From assembly GCF_907164915.1 (NCBI RefSeq), contig NC_061870.1, positions 7,401,714 through 7,465,713 on the forward strand: DNA of 64,000 bases, written 5' to 3'. The notes beneath the pieces are model-generated. The model saw nothing but the letters and a program-made list of their open reading frames with translations. It was not told where the DNA came from and made no database searches. The translations under genes were made by a program, and so were the position numbers. Numbering within the stretch: position 1 is the first letter of the stretch; every line of letters starts with the position of its first letter. Origin of the DNA: Impatiens glandulifera. Its lineage: Eukaryota; Streptophyta; Magnoliopsida; Ericales; Balsaminaceae. Of the stretch, positions 19,880 to 30,179 are shown piece by piece.

Positions 19880-21180
19880 TTAAGAAATGAGCTGATTAAT
19901 ATCGGTTAAACCGAGTATGTTTCTGAAGTAAGAAAACATAGCTTCCTGCAGAGGCTTTATGAATATATCGGCTACTTGTTGTTCTGTTGATACGTATTCT
20001 AGCCGGATATGCTTCAACATAACATGTTCCCGGATAAAGTGATTCCTTATGTCGATGTGCTTGGTTCTAGAGTGTAAGACCAGATTGTACATGATTGCTA
20101 TGGCACTTGTGTTATCACAGAATATCGGAGACTCTTCGGCGGTGATACCGAAGTCCTTCAGTTGTTGTTGGATCCATATGAGTTGTGAACAGCAACTTCC
20201 GGCTGCCAGGTATTCAGCTTCTGCAGTTGATGTGGCAACCGACGTTTGCTTCTTGCTGTGCCATGAAACAAGCCGATCACCCAGGAATTGGCAAGTTCCG
20301 CTGGTACTTTTTCTGTCAACTTTACAACCTGCATAGTCTGCGTCTGAGTAACTTGTGAGGTTGAAAGATGAGTCCTTTGGATACCACAGACCGACTTCAG
20401 GGGTTCCCTTTAGGTATTTCAAGATTTGTTTTGCGGCTGTGTAGTGAGACTGTTTCGGATTAGCCTAGAATCTTCCACACACTCCGACCGCAAATAGTAT
20501 ATCCAGTCTACTTGCTGTCAGGTATAAGAGTGAACCGATAATTCCGCGATAGGCTGTTAGGTCTACTGCCTGACCGTCATCATCCTTGTAAAATTTGATT
20601 GATGAACTCATTGGAGTAGCCGCGGAGGAGCATGTGTCCATCCCAAATTTCTTTAGAAGTTCCTTTGTGTATTTGGGTTGACTTATGAAAGTTCCTCCTT
20701 CGAGTTGTTTAACCTAAAGACCTAGGAAGAAGCTTAATTCTCCCATCATACTCATCTCAAATTTGTTAGTCATCAAGGTTGAGAATTTATCACATAGCTT
20801 AGGATCGGTTGATCTGAAAATGATGTCATCCACATATATTTGAACAAGTAGGATATGCTCATTTTTCTCAAATTTAAATAAGGTTTTATCCACCGAACCT
20901 ATGGTGAAGTCATGTTTTAATAGAAACGCGGTTAGTGTATCATACCAAGCTCTAGGAGCTTGTTTTAAACCGTACAGTGCTTTGTTTAAGCGGTATACAT
21001 GATTAGGCAGGTCAGCATTTTTAAAACGGGTGGTTGTTCAACATATATTTCCTCACGTAGGTCACCATTCAAAAATGCACTTTTAACATCCATTTGAAAA
21101 ACCTTAAAGTTTTTGAAAGCAGCAAAGGCTAGAAAAATCCTAATGGCTTCAATTCTAGCTATAGTAGTATGTTACCTTGA
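19880..21180 (-). pseudogene. Element 3 RT and RNase H, broken
   Basis: The reverse transcriptase begins abruptly near 21180 ([18 protein letters not shown], then [20 protein letters not shown]). A small deletion near 21030 removes the Gly-Phe and following residues of the QPPGF block. The catalytic motif reads QIYVDDIIF near 20845. RNase H (20422-19880) is open for 180 codons with TSYSDADYAG, ATSTAEAEYLAAGSCCSQL, CDNTSAIAI and RTKHIDIRNHFI, ending LTDINQLIS. These blocks are diagnostic of SIRE-type copia. Several stops occur between 21180 and 20425. The start abuts the pre-integrase region directly, so integrase is missing. Confidence 0.9.
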
Positions 21181-21184
21181 GAGT

Positions 21185-21533
21185 TTTTAACTAAGCATGC
21201 ATATTTCAGAAATTCTACAGTGTATCTAGCATCACACATCTAGCTAATACTTAGCTGGTTAAAGTGTAGGTTTTCAACTAAAAGTACATTGTCAATTGTT
21301 AAATTACCGTGGACAATCTTACCCTTACACACAGTTTTACCTCTTGAGTTATCACCGAAGGTAATCATTGCACCAGTTTCTATTTTGATGTCGGTTAAAA
21401 GATTGTTGTTTCCAGTCATGTGTCTGGAGCAACCGCTGTCCAGGTACCACTCAGAGTTTCCTAGCCATTTCTTCATATCCTGCAAAATATACATATTTAC
21501 AACTATTTGGTACACACATTTACTTGGGTCCAC
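21185..21533 (-). pseudogene. Element 3 protease and start of pre-integrase region
   Basis: The aspartic protease motif WYLDSGCSRHMTGN is intact near 21450, followed by the FGDNSRGKTVCKGKI and NVLLVENLHFNQLSIS blocks. A TAG at 21242-21240 is followed in the same frame by LCDARYTVEFLKYACLV, the beginning of the pre-integrase domain. After this the sequence jumps within a few tens of bases to RT. The DSG catalytic triad is present. Confidence 0.88.
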
Positions 21534-21818
21534 AAGTGATTAGTCCCTTAGGTATCTAGACTTTAATAAGTCGGACAACTTTCCCGGTTATGGTTCTTAC
21601 TAGTTTTTCTGTACTCGGTTTGAGGTCTTTCTGTTTTCCTAAGAGTGCCTTATTCGGAGGTGCCTTTTGGTTTATCCTATGTGGCTGTGGATCGGATTCT
21701 TACCTTTGGGCCGGTTGACTTTCCTTTTCTCAGGGTGAAGCCATTTTTCGGAGTCAGTTGGACTTACATAGGTTATTTCGTCGTTTAGTTTTGAGTTACT
21801 TTGTTCCTCATCATCGGT

Positions 21819-23264
21819 TCAAGAACTTTTGATAAATCTTACAAAGGGAAGGTTGCCTTTTGTAAGCTTCATTTTGTCCGAATGGTTCTGGTTGGCGGAT
21901 TTGTTGTCTTTATACCCAAGACCAAATTTGCATTTGGGATGTCTCTTGTACCTAGACATCTGATTCACCATTTCACTGGATCTTTTCCATGCGGCTATTC
22001 GATACTGAGTTCGGGCATCTTCCTCTTCGATCAGCTCTTGAACTGACTCCTTGAGTTGTTCGGTGTTAGAGGATAGTTCAGGTGTTGTCTCGGTTTCTAG
22101 GATTTTATCAGGTTGGATGGTCTTTGGTTCGGTCAAGGTTGGTGCTATGGAGTCGGTTCTAAAGTTGAGTTGGGTTGGTATTAATGTTAATAGGTTTTTA
22201 TACTCTACTACCATGTCATTTAGTGCATTAAATAACTCATCTTTAGTAAATTCTTCGTAGGGAGAGTCAAATACCTGTTCCTCATTTGTCATGAGACATG
22301 TGAGTTCATCATCACTGTCACTGTGAGCCCATAAACTTCCTCCGTCATCAGCTATCAGTGCTTTCTGAACTTCACTTCCTTCACCGGTTTGTTGATAGTT
22401 GTTTCGGTGGTTCTGATCGTCCGGTTTCCAGTCATCCCGCCTAGGTTTTGTGCATTCCCACCTGAAATGTCCCAAACAATTCCAATTATAACATCTAACA
22501 TTAGATTTATCACCGTAGTTGTTATTTGTCGGTTGGCTTCTCTTCATGAATCTGGCAAATTTCTGTGCAATCATTGCCATGGTATTCTCGATGAACTGTT
22601 CAGCGGTTCTGATTGGTGCAGGAGCAACCGGTTCTATGGATGTGACCAATGCCTAGTGGAGGTTGAAGCTGAGACTTCATCTTCAATCCTAGATCTCATT
22701 TCAAACTCATATGCCTTAACATCTTCGAATACATCGTGTAGCTTCATCTTGCTTAGGCAGTTTGATTCCCTCATCACCATTGTCTTTATGTCCCATGCAT
22801 TTGGAAGAGACCTTAATGCTATCGTACTTCTTTCCAAGAGTTGATAGCTCGTCTATCACATCTGTGAACCGGTCACTGTACTCCCTCATTGTTTCTCCCG
22901 GTTTCATCTTAATGTTTTCAAACTTCTAGGTAGCCACCATTATCTTGTTTTCCTTGGTTCTTTCATTTCCCTCATGAATTTGAATCACCGTTTCCCATAT
23001 TTCCTTTGCGGTTTGGTAATCTCTGACCTTACAGAACGTATTCCTGTCCAAGCCGTTGATGATGCGGTTTCTAGCATAGTTGTCCAGATTGTTTCTTCTC
23101 CTGTCTTCTTTTGTCCATTCCTACCTATCCTTATCAATCTTTACCGGTCCTTCAGTCAGGATGAAATGCATCTCGTCATCCATGGTGATTAAGGGCAGGT
23201 GCATGCGTGCCTTCCAGTTGACAAAATCGTCACCTTCTAGCATTGGAGGCTTATCGAAAGACAT
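21819..23264 (-). pseudogene. Element 3 gag, broken
   Basis: Gag starts at ATG 23264 (MSFDKPPMLEGDDFVNWKAR), 25 bp inside the primer site. It continues through the NGLDRNTFCKVRD and MREYSDRFTDVIDELSTLGK blocks. Stops occur near 23132 and 22931 and a frameshift near 22830. The last 276 codons are open. The zinc knuckle near 22490 reads CYNWNCLGHFRWEC. The second Cys of the CCHC pattern is Trp (TGG for an expected TGC or TGT) and a Cys occupies a position that is usually Lys, so metal binding is probably lost. Confidence 0.88.
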
Positions 23265-23288
23265 GCTTGCTTGAGTATTGAAACTAAC

Positions 23289-23301
23289 TGCTCTGATACC
23301 A
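23289..23301 (-). other. Primer binding site of element 3
   Basis: On the minus strand TGGTATCAGAGC, complementary to initiator-Met tRNA, lies two bases inside the 5' LTR. Confidence 0.9.
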
Positions 23302-23714
23302 ATTGTTAGGATCTAGGTCGCGGCTGGGGAACCGGGGTCTGACCGGTTAGTGCCTTCACTCAACGATTGGTGTTTAATCCGGTTAGAGATTAACACCGGG
23401 GTTTCAATACTACACAAATCGTCACAAACCCTTAAACCTAGTTCAAGTGCGGTAGTGGTTTGTTTCAGGTTGTAACAGCACACACACAGGATGAATAGGA
23501 CCGGATTTGGATGAAGTCGGTTTGGAGTTTGTGATAGGATCGGCTTTATCGATAGAGACGGGGATCTGGATAAGGATGAAGGCTTATGAAAAACAGTTTG
23601 AAATAAATCCTGTTAGGGATTTAATTCGTTTTCTAAGGCGGAATTGTTACTTGGGTTTGAAGCACAAGATGAAATATGAAAAGATGACAGAAAATGAAGA
23701 ATACAGCAGTTTGT

Positions 23715-23777
23715 TTATGGATGTTCGGAGAAACTCTCCTACGTCACCCCTTCTTCCAACCACCGGAAGGATTCACT
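23715..23777 (-). other. Conserved LTR double hairpin, copy 3
   Basis: In minus sense the stem CTTCC-GGTGGTT-GGAAG precedes GGGGTGACGTAGGA. A second stem GGAGA-GTT-TCTCC comes next, then CGAACATCCATAAA. The stem sequence differs from copies 1 and 2 on both sides and still pairs. Confidence 0.72.
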
Positions 23778-24389
23778 ATATGATAAGAATTAAAAACAGT
23801 TTACACACACACTTAGCTCAATATTGAACAGAACACTTTCTATTCAATTACAAGAAAATGAAGAATATCACTCAGCTAATGGTGTTTTGATTCTAGCTCT
23901 CTCTCTCGATTTACGCACAGTACAATCAGAAAGAAGCTTCAAGAATGGGTTCAGTTAGCAAGATGATTTAGTAGTCTCTCTCTGCAAAATCAGAATGCTT
24001 GGTCGTTCGGAAATTAGCTGGTTGCTTGTTGCTTTGTCCGTTGCTCTAAGGATTGGTTAAATACTGATCAAGAGCTAACGGTCGAATTTTTAAGAATAAT
24101 ACGTCGCGCTCTTCCATTGGAAAGCCTCCATTATACACAACAGGTTCTGATCACAAGGATCGTGGCCGTACCCAACTGGTAGTGCGCCGAATAATCCATC
24201 AGGGATGTAACTGCAAAACGGGTAATGTGAGGAAAATTCTCTTACGTGGCATTCCTTGATTGGATGCATATAGCTGTTGTACTAATCTTCACAGGAAAGT
24301 GGAGCAGGAGTAGGGTACAGCTATAGCACGCGGGTAGGAGGAATGCTAGATTCAAGCGTACTGCTTGAACAGAGCATTAGACGTATTTC

Positions 24390-25500
24390 AGTTATACGGA
24401 TTTGGAGAAATCAGTCTAATGAAATAAGTCAACTCCTTCTAATGAAAAGCGTCTATTAGACCGCCTGGTCTAATATAATTAGACTCGCGTCTAATTTCAA
24501 TAACCATTAGACGGGTACGTCTAACTCCACTGAGTTAGACTACCACGTCTAATTCCGGTTCTACCTCAGACTATTCTGAAGAAGTTAGACCCACGTCTAA
24601 CTTTCAATTAATTAGACAGCCCGTCTAATTATAATAACCATTAGACCGGTACGTCTAACTCCACTGAGTTAAACTACCACGTCTAATTCCGGTTCTACCT
24701 TAGACTTATCTGAAGGAGTTAGACCCACGTCTAACTTTCAATTAATTAGACAACCCGTCTAATTATAATAACCATTAGACCGGTACGTCTAACTCCACTG
24801 AGTTAGACTACCACGTTTAATTCCGGTTCTAACTCAGACTTGTCTGAAGGAGTTAGACCCACGTCTAACTTTCAATTAATTAGACAACCCGTCTAATTCC
24901 GTGTATTCATTAGACTACCCGTCTAATTCTTTACATCTATTAGACTTACACGTCTAACTCCGATGAGTTAGACTGTACGTCTAATTCTATTAGACTTACG
25001 TCTAATTCCGTGTATTCATTAGACTACCCATCTAATTCTTTACACGTCTATTAGACTTACACGTCTAACTCCGATGAGTTAGACTGTACGTCTAATTCTA
25101 TTAGACTTACGTCTAATTCCGTGTATTCATTAGACTACCCATCTAATTCTTTACACGTCTAACTCCGATGAGTTAGACTGTACGTCTAATGCTATTAGAC
25201 TTACGTCTAATTCTATCAGACTTACGTCTAATTCCGTGTATTTATTAGACTACCCGTCTAATTCTTTACACGTCTAACTCCGATGAGTTAGACTGTACGT
25301 CTAATTCCGTGTATTCATTACACTACCCGTCTAATTCTTTACTCGTCTATTAGACTTACACGTCTAACTCCGATGAGTTATATTGTACGTCTAATTTCAT
25401 TAGACTCACGTCTAATTCATGCGTCTATTAGACTGCCCCGTCTAACTCCGTTGACTTAGACTGAGCGTCTAATTTCGTTAGACTTGCGTCTGACTAATGC
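24390..25500. repeat. Palindromic minisatellite, TTAGAC/GTCTAA units
   Basis: Dozens of short blocks of the form ATTAGAC-n-GTCTAAT alternate with connecting words such as TCCGTGTATTCATTAGACTA, CTTTACACG and CTCCGATGAGTTAGACTGTA. The first half has a period near 118 bp (24500-24890). The second half has shorter units of 50-90 bp. Most units can fold on themselves. Confidence 0.92.
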
Positions 25501-25785
25501 GAATGGAGATCAAAATCGGTCTAATAATCCTCATCAGATCCAAGTCTAAAGACATGTTTATCTTAATACACCTGTATCAAAACTCATAAATTATTTCATC
25601 ATCAAAATATCAGGGGATAAATTATTTCAACACTTAGTCAAAATAATTTGACCCAACAGTTTGGTGGGTCGATTTGGGATTTAGTAAATCGGTTTAAGTG
25701 ACGTTTAATCGGTTAGGGCGGTAAGATTCGGGTAGTATAGATCGGTTAGAATGTAAAGCCGGCAGAAAGTAAAGAACAAGACAAG

Positions 25786-25858
25786 TTTTTATGGATGTTC
25801 GAAGATAAAACTCCTACGTCACCCCTACTTCTCAAAACCGCGAGAAGGATATTCACTA
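25786..25858 (-). other. Conserved LTR double hairpin, copy 4
   Basis: The stem CTTCTCG-CGGTTT-TGAGAAG keeps six pairs plus one G-U pair. It is followed by GGGGTGACGTAGGAG and CGAACATCCATAAAAA. This is the 5' LTR counterpart of copy 1. Confidence 0.7.
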
Positions 25859-26636
25859 AGGAATACTCAAACACAATCCAATCGAGACTTATTTGCTGCT
25901 CGATAACACTTGTACAATTCTCATCGAAATTGTAATCTCACTTCAAATACACGCTTAAACTCTTTTAATTTAGAGAGATAAAGATCACTTATAACTTAGG
26001 TTGGTGCAGCTCTTAAATGTTTTTCTCTTATAACTTGTAACTTCTAGAACTGGTTGCTGGAATTCTTAGAACTACATTTAGTCCTCTTCAGCTCCTTCTT
26101 TTATAGGTGAAATATGTCAACGGTAACATTTCATCTCCTTGAATCTGATTGGTTGAGTAGAGGTTCAGTGATTCAAACCTGGCGGTTTAGGCTTCCAGTG
26201 TATAGGTCAAATCGGCTAGGTTTGTCTTTTACTTAATATGGCAACTGTCGGTTGGACAGTTGCTTGGACCTGGAGGGTTGCACCTCTGATTTATACCGGA
26301 GTGGAAAGATCTTGTCGGATGGTCTTCTGCAGCCTGCAGATTGTCCTCAGACTTGTATGAATATGGCAATATTAAGTTTGTCCCTTTGGTATCATCTTTA
26401 ACAGATACTCAAAGTATCTATTTGCACTGATTGGTTGCTTAGGTTAACCGGATGACTTCTGGTTTTGGCTTTCTCTTCTTGACCGGTCTTGTCTTCCTGA
26501 TCGGTTAGGTTTCTCTGCCGGTTGTATTGTTTGACCGGTTGAGTTACTTGACCGAACCTAATTTTGTAACCGTTCTCCTGCACATGAAGTTTGTTTTGTT
26601 AGGTTCTTATTTTTATCCGGTCTAATTTATCTAACA

Positions 26637-26901
26637 TAATTAATAATCTTGGAAAACATTTAATGTGATGGTGAAGCTCAATTGTTGAAGATGAAGCGTG
26701 AAGGAAGATGAAGCTCAAGAGATGCATTGTTTAGTGTCATAAATTGTATTTTAATTTGAGTTCTAGATCCTTCCATCTTATCCTTTAAATTGAGAATCTC
26801 TCATTAGTTTTTCATATATCAAAATTAAGTGAGTTGTAGCTACTTAAGTATTCTATCAATAAAATCATATTTTTCTAGTTATAACATTTTCCACACCAAC
26901 A
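26637..26901 (+). repeat. 3' LTR of copia element 2, second part
   Basis: This begins with the TAATT duplication and continues AATAATCTTGGAAAACATTT, as in the 5' LTR. It ends CACACCAACA, followed by the CCTTG duplication of element 2. Confidence 0.93.
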
Positions 26902-27010
26902 CCTTGCTTCTGGCGACGCTTAGATAAGGGTCGGTGATATTTTTAGCGACGCTTTTAAGGGTTGGCAGAAGTTATTTTAAGCGTCGCCGAATGTCTTTTT
27001 TATTGTAGTG
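26902..27010. mobile_element. Right part of the small CACTA-like DNA element
   Basis: Four GCGACGC or GCGTCGC blocks lie within 104 bp, and the outer end TATTGTAGTG is the reverse complement of CACTACAATA. It pairs with 7060-7109 across copia element 2. Confidence 0.55.
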
Positions 27011-27640
27011 TGTAGACATAACTCAGTTCTTCGAATTAATTAAATATTATTTTAATCCCATAAAATCAGTCATTATAAATTTAAAAAAATATTTTTAAAA
27101 TTTTACTCAATATTTCTAAAGTTATATATTTAGAGGGTATAAAAAATGTGTATTTATAAAATTTCCCTATTGGATGTAGTTTGAAGAAATTGATTTGGAT
27201 TTTGTACAACACATTTTTATGTTTGAGAGATAGCACAATACATTTAACCCTCCAATTTATAATTTTTATTAGGACTTTATTTGAGATTGAATTGTCAAAT
27301 GCATAAAAGTAAATGATACAAAGATAAAACATGGCGTTGCTCATTGCCGACATTTTTCCAATTCAGTTGATCAGATCACCAAAAGAAAATTTGAATTTAA
27401 CAAACATCTAACTTTTTATTATATCTAGCATTCGAATATTCTTAAGATTAGTGTAATCTGAGAATCATCTTCTTTACTCCAGACGACATTTCTTAAAAGG
27501 AATGGATTTGTAGTTGATTCCAATTCTAAAGAGACCACTATCTTAGGGCGTCAAAATTGAAATACATGTAAACTTATTTTTTTTAATGATGATCTTTAGA
27601 GACATTATGTTTTAGTTTTATCCACTCTATCTACATGTGT
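27011..27640. other. AT-rich sequence without recognised features
   Basis: No coding frame of recognisable homology, terminal repeat or RNA gene was seen. Confidence 0.5.
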
Positions 27641-28250
27641 AATCCATTGTTGATCTCAATTCTAAATCATCGCCTCCTTTAGGAGTTAGAGTTGTGTCAC
27701 TTGTAGATGTTCTCATCTTTCCGACATTTATGTGTTGTTTATCACAACACTAATTCAACATCATCTTTAGGTGTTAGAATTGTGTATTTTATGTACATCT
27801 TTCTTTTCATTAGAATCTATCTAATGTTGATCACAATTCTAAAGTATTATCACCTTTATGTGTTAGAATTATCTCAATCATAGACGCCCTTTTTTTTTGT
27901 TACCATCTGATATTGATCACATTCTGAAATCACCATCACCTATAGGTGTTAGAATTGTGTCATTCATATACATATTTATTTTCTTTGTTGTCTATCGTAT
28001 GTTGCTCACAATTTTAAATCACCATCACCTTCAAGTTTTAGAATTGTGTTATTCATGGATATTGTTCTTTTCTTTGGCGTCTATCTAATGTTGTGCACAA
28101 CTCTATATCACCATCACCCTTTGGCATTAAAATTGTGTCATTCATGGAATTCTTCTTTTATGACGTCTATCATATGTTGATCATAATTCTGAATCACCAT
28201 CATCTTTAGGTGTTAGAATTTTGTCATTCACCAACATTTCAATCGTTCTT
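27640..28250. repeat. Degenerate 88-bp tandem repeat, seven copies
   Basis: A block GTTGATCACAATTCTAAATC followed by ATCACCTTTAGGTGTTAGAATTG-like sequence recurs at about 27649, 27734, 27825, 27912, 28001, 28090 and 28175, with spacing of 85-91 bp. Copies are strongly diverged. Confidence 0.85.
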
Positions 28251-28299
28251 TTTTTTCTCAGTTTATGAGAGTAGCGATGTACTCTAGTTTAACCATTCA

Positions 28300-28705
28300 T
28301 TTTTTGGAAAATTGCGTAGTCCGAATACAATCGACTTATATTTTATTATTTTTTTTCAAAAAAATGCATTCATTATTGATATAGGGGATTTTATTTTTGG
28401 GAAGTTGCGTAATCCAAACACAATCAACTTATACTTTATTTTTTCTTTTAAAAAATGCCCATAGTGTTGACATAATGGTCTTGATTTTTAAAAGTTGCAT
28501 AGTCCAAAAAAAATCAACTTAATTATTTTTTTTAAATAACGATGGATTTTTCAAACAAAATACCCTTAATGTTTGAGTTAAGTTTTTGATCATTTTGTTT
28601 ATCGGAAGTTGCATAGTTTGAAGAAAATCCACTTATAATTCATTCATTTTTTTTTAATTTCAAAATTGTCACTAATGCTGACGTAAGAGGTCTTCTTTTT
28701 GAGTT
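28300..28705. repeat. Degenerate tandem repeat of about 90-115 bp, four copies
   Basis: The block GTTGCRTAGTCCAAAnAnAATC followed by AACTTATA and a T-rich run recurs near 28313, 28405, 28493 and 28608. It is adjacent to, but different from, the 88-bp array. Confidence 0.7.
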
Positions 28706-28959
28706 TTATTCATTTTCTTTTCCTTAGGAGATGTACATGAAACCTTGACCACCCTAGTATGTTTTTAGACCTATCATTACAATCATTTGGATTCTAAATA
28801 TTTTAAGAATTGAGTCTTGATTGTCATTCTTCAAATTGTCTTAATAGAAACTGTTTTTTATGGTTGCTATTTAAAGGCACTAATTCATTTTATGGTTTCT
28901 ATTTAAAGGGAAGCTTAATAATCGTGATAGAATTATAAGTATATGGAAATTACAGATTC

Positions 28960-29558
28960 TAAATATTTTCTTTGTAATGATATGGATGAAATCATTGATC
29001 ATCTCATTGGTTGATTCCCATTTATCTTGGAGCTTTGGAAGAAATTTTCTAATTCCATGACATTGACTAGCTTTCCAAGTGAATGGGGATGTTAAGGAAG
29101 TGACTATGCTTAAGGCTAAATGTGATAGATTCTACTCTAATGTGTTCTAGTGTGGCTTTGGTTCTATTATACATCATATTTGGAAAAAAAGGAATGCTAA
29201 AGTGTTTTCAAGAGTGCGTAGAAATATTGATGAAGTTTGGGAAAACATACATTTTTTATTACGGATCCCTTATGCGAACTTGAAGGAGTATTCCCGCAAG
29301 TGAAAAATCTTGGAGTATATGCCAAAGTTGGAAGATCCCTTATAATGAAGTCACACAATTAAGAAATTCAAAGGTGAGATAAAACTATTACGTGTTTGCA
29401 ATAATTCATTAGTTTGCAATTTGGATGTTTGTTTCTTTAGGTTTTCTTTAAAATCATGTATAGATTCTGTCTAGTATGATACAAACAATTTATGACGGTT
29501 TTTTCCCATTTGGAGATTTTTAATGAATTGATGATAGGTGGTTTTCCCAAAAAAAAAA
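28960..29558 (+). mobile_element. 3' end of an L1-type LINE
   Basis: The last part of a LINE ORF2 can be read in one main frame: LELWKKFSNSMTLTSFPSEW, then IIHHIWKKRNAKVFSRVRRN, then IDEVWENIHFLL, ending at a TGA near 29302. This pattern (Trp-x-x-Arg-Asn-Ala-Arg-x-Phe, then Trp) is typical of the C-terminal region after the RT in plant L1 elements. A run of ten A at about 29549 (after GGTTTTCCC) fits the poly(A) tail. No RT core is left, so this is a 5'-truncated copy. A few stops interrupt the frame. Confidence 0.6.
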
Positions 29559-29699
29559 ACGTTTTTTTGTGTTCTTATATCATAAAAATCATCGATCATG
29601 AACTTGATCTCATGTATAAACGATTGTTAGTATCATCCACTTTGATGTATTATTTTGGGCTTCTACCTTGGGCAACGTTTATCAAAATGTTGTATCGTA

Positions 29700-29808
29700 T
29701 CTATTTTATTTAATAGTGAATATAACGTTCTTCATTGACCTCTTCATTAATTGTATTATTCATCTCCATACTCGGATTGTTGAATTCCGGCACGGCATCC
29801 TCCGACTG

Positions 29809-29855
<47 letters not shown>

Positions 29856-30171
29856 AGTCATCGGCATCGTCGTCGACAATATCATTAACCACCTGAGTAG
29901 TACGTCTCTTTTCTACATGACAATACCAATACTCATAATGAACATTTATTCCATAAATGATGAGGTGAGTCTTCACATCGTCTATTTTCAAAAACGGCGT
30001 GTTCAAACATTTCACGTAAGGACATTTCACTGTTTGTTGGGATGTACTCCTAACAGCAAGCTCAAGGAATTTGTCAACACCTTCCTCGTAATCTGGATGA
30101 TCTCGACGTAAAGTCATCCAGATTTTATCGGGTACTTCTATCTTTCTAATAAAATGGAAAACAACCCGCAT
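29700..30171 (-). pseudogene. CACTA transposase N-terminal fragment (transposase-associated domain)
   Basis: The reading from 30127 down, DKIWMTLRRDHPDYEEGVDK, then FLELAV, KCPYVKC, DDVKTHLIIYGI and YWYCH, matches the N-terminal transposase-associated domain of plant En/Spm (CACTA) transposases. It includes the Cys pair and the HL...G...Y...W spacing. A following acidic stretch has about 15 Asp encoded by an ATC/GAT microsatellite at 29808-29853. No catalytic transposase domain follows. The frame ends at 29710 and the sequence beyond is unrelated, so it is truncated. An acceptor-like TAG just before the domain suggests an intron linking it to the exon at 31419-31612. Confidence 0.72.
29808..29853. 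repeat. (ATC)n microsatellite, about 15 units
   Basis: A perfect run of CAT/ATC triplets encodes poly-Asp on the minus strand within the CACTA fragment. Confidence 0.95.
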
Positions 30172-30179
30172 TATTATTT

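Larger units (their letters stand above)
23530..25658 (-). mobile_element. Solo LTR nested in the 5' LTR of element 3
   Basis: This 2.1-kb insert begins TGTGATAGG and ends CCCAACA, i.e. TG...CA on either strand. In minus sense it begins TGTTGGGTCAAATTATTTTG. The other LTR of element 3 gives the empty site. AGTTT borders both sides if one terminal base at each end is counted as target. It shares the double-hairpin block (23715) with the element 3 LTR but little else, so it is a related but separate family. It contains no coding region. About half of it is a TTAGAC/GTCTAA minisatellite. Confidence 0.8.
11425..26636 (-). mobile_element. SIRE-like copia element 3 with three extra genes
   Basis: This 15.2-kb LTR retrotransposon lies in minus orientation and is flanked by a TAATT duplication (11420-11424, 26637-26641). 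The 3' LTR is 11425-12602. The 5' LTR is 23304-26636 and holds a 2.1-kb solo LTR. On the minus strand the order is 5' LTR, initiator-Met primer site, gag, protease, RT, RNase H, then genes A, B and C, an inverted LTR-like segment, the polypurine tract and the 3' LTR. The pol sequence (STAEAEYLAAGSCCSQLIWI) and the LTR length fit the SIRE/Maximus lineage of copia. Such elements often carry an extra ORF after pol, but three related ORFs with separate TATA-like boxes are unusual. Integrase is deleted, so it is non-autonomous. Confidence 0.92.
23304..26636 (-). repeat. 5' LTR of element 3, split by a solo LTR
   Basis: The outer parts 23304-23529 and 25659-26636 together (about 1.2 kb) match the 3' LTR at 11425-12602. 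The insertion point is inside GGAGTTTGGTGGG. Confidence 0.92.
7110..26901 (+). mobile_element. Copia element 2, interrupted by element 3
   Basis: A Ty1/copia element in plus orientation has a 5-bp CCTTG target duplication at 7105-7109 and 26902-26906. The 5' LTR is 7110-7389. The 3' LTR is split into 11404-11424 and 26637-26901 by the insertion of element 3, which duplicated TAATT. Without that insert the element is about 4.6 kb. Primer site, one-frame gag-pol and polypurine tract are all in place. The coding frame is closed by eight nonsense codons but has no detected frameshift. Confidence 0.94.

Noticed and set aside
24390..25500. Palindromic repeats resembling a CRISPR array
   Set aside because: The intervening sequences are themselves repeats and the array lies within an LTR. 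It is a minisatellite.
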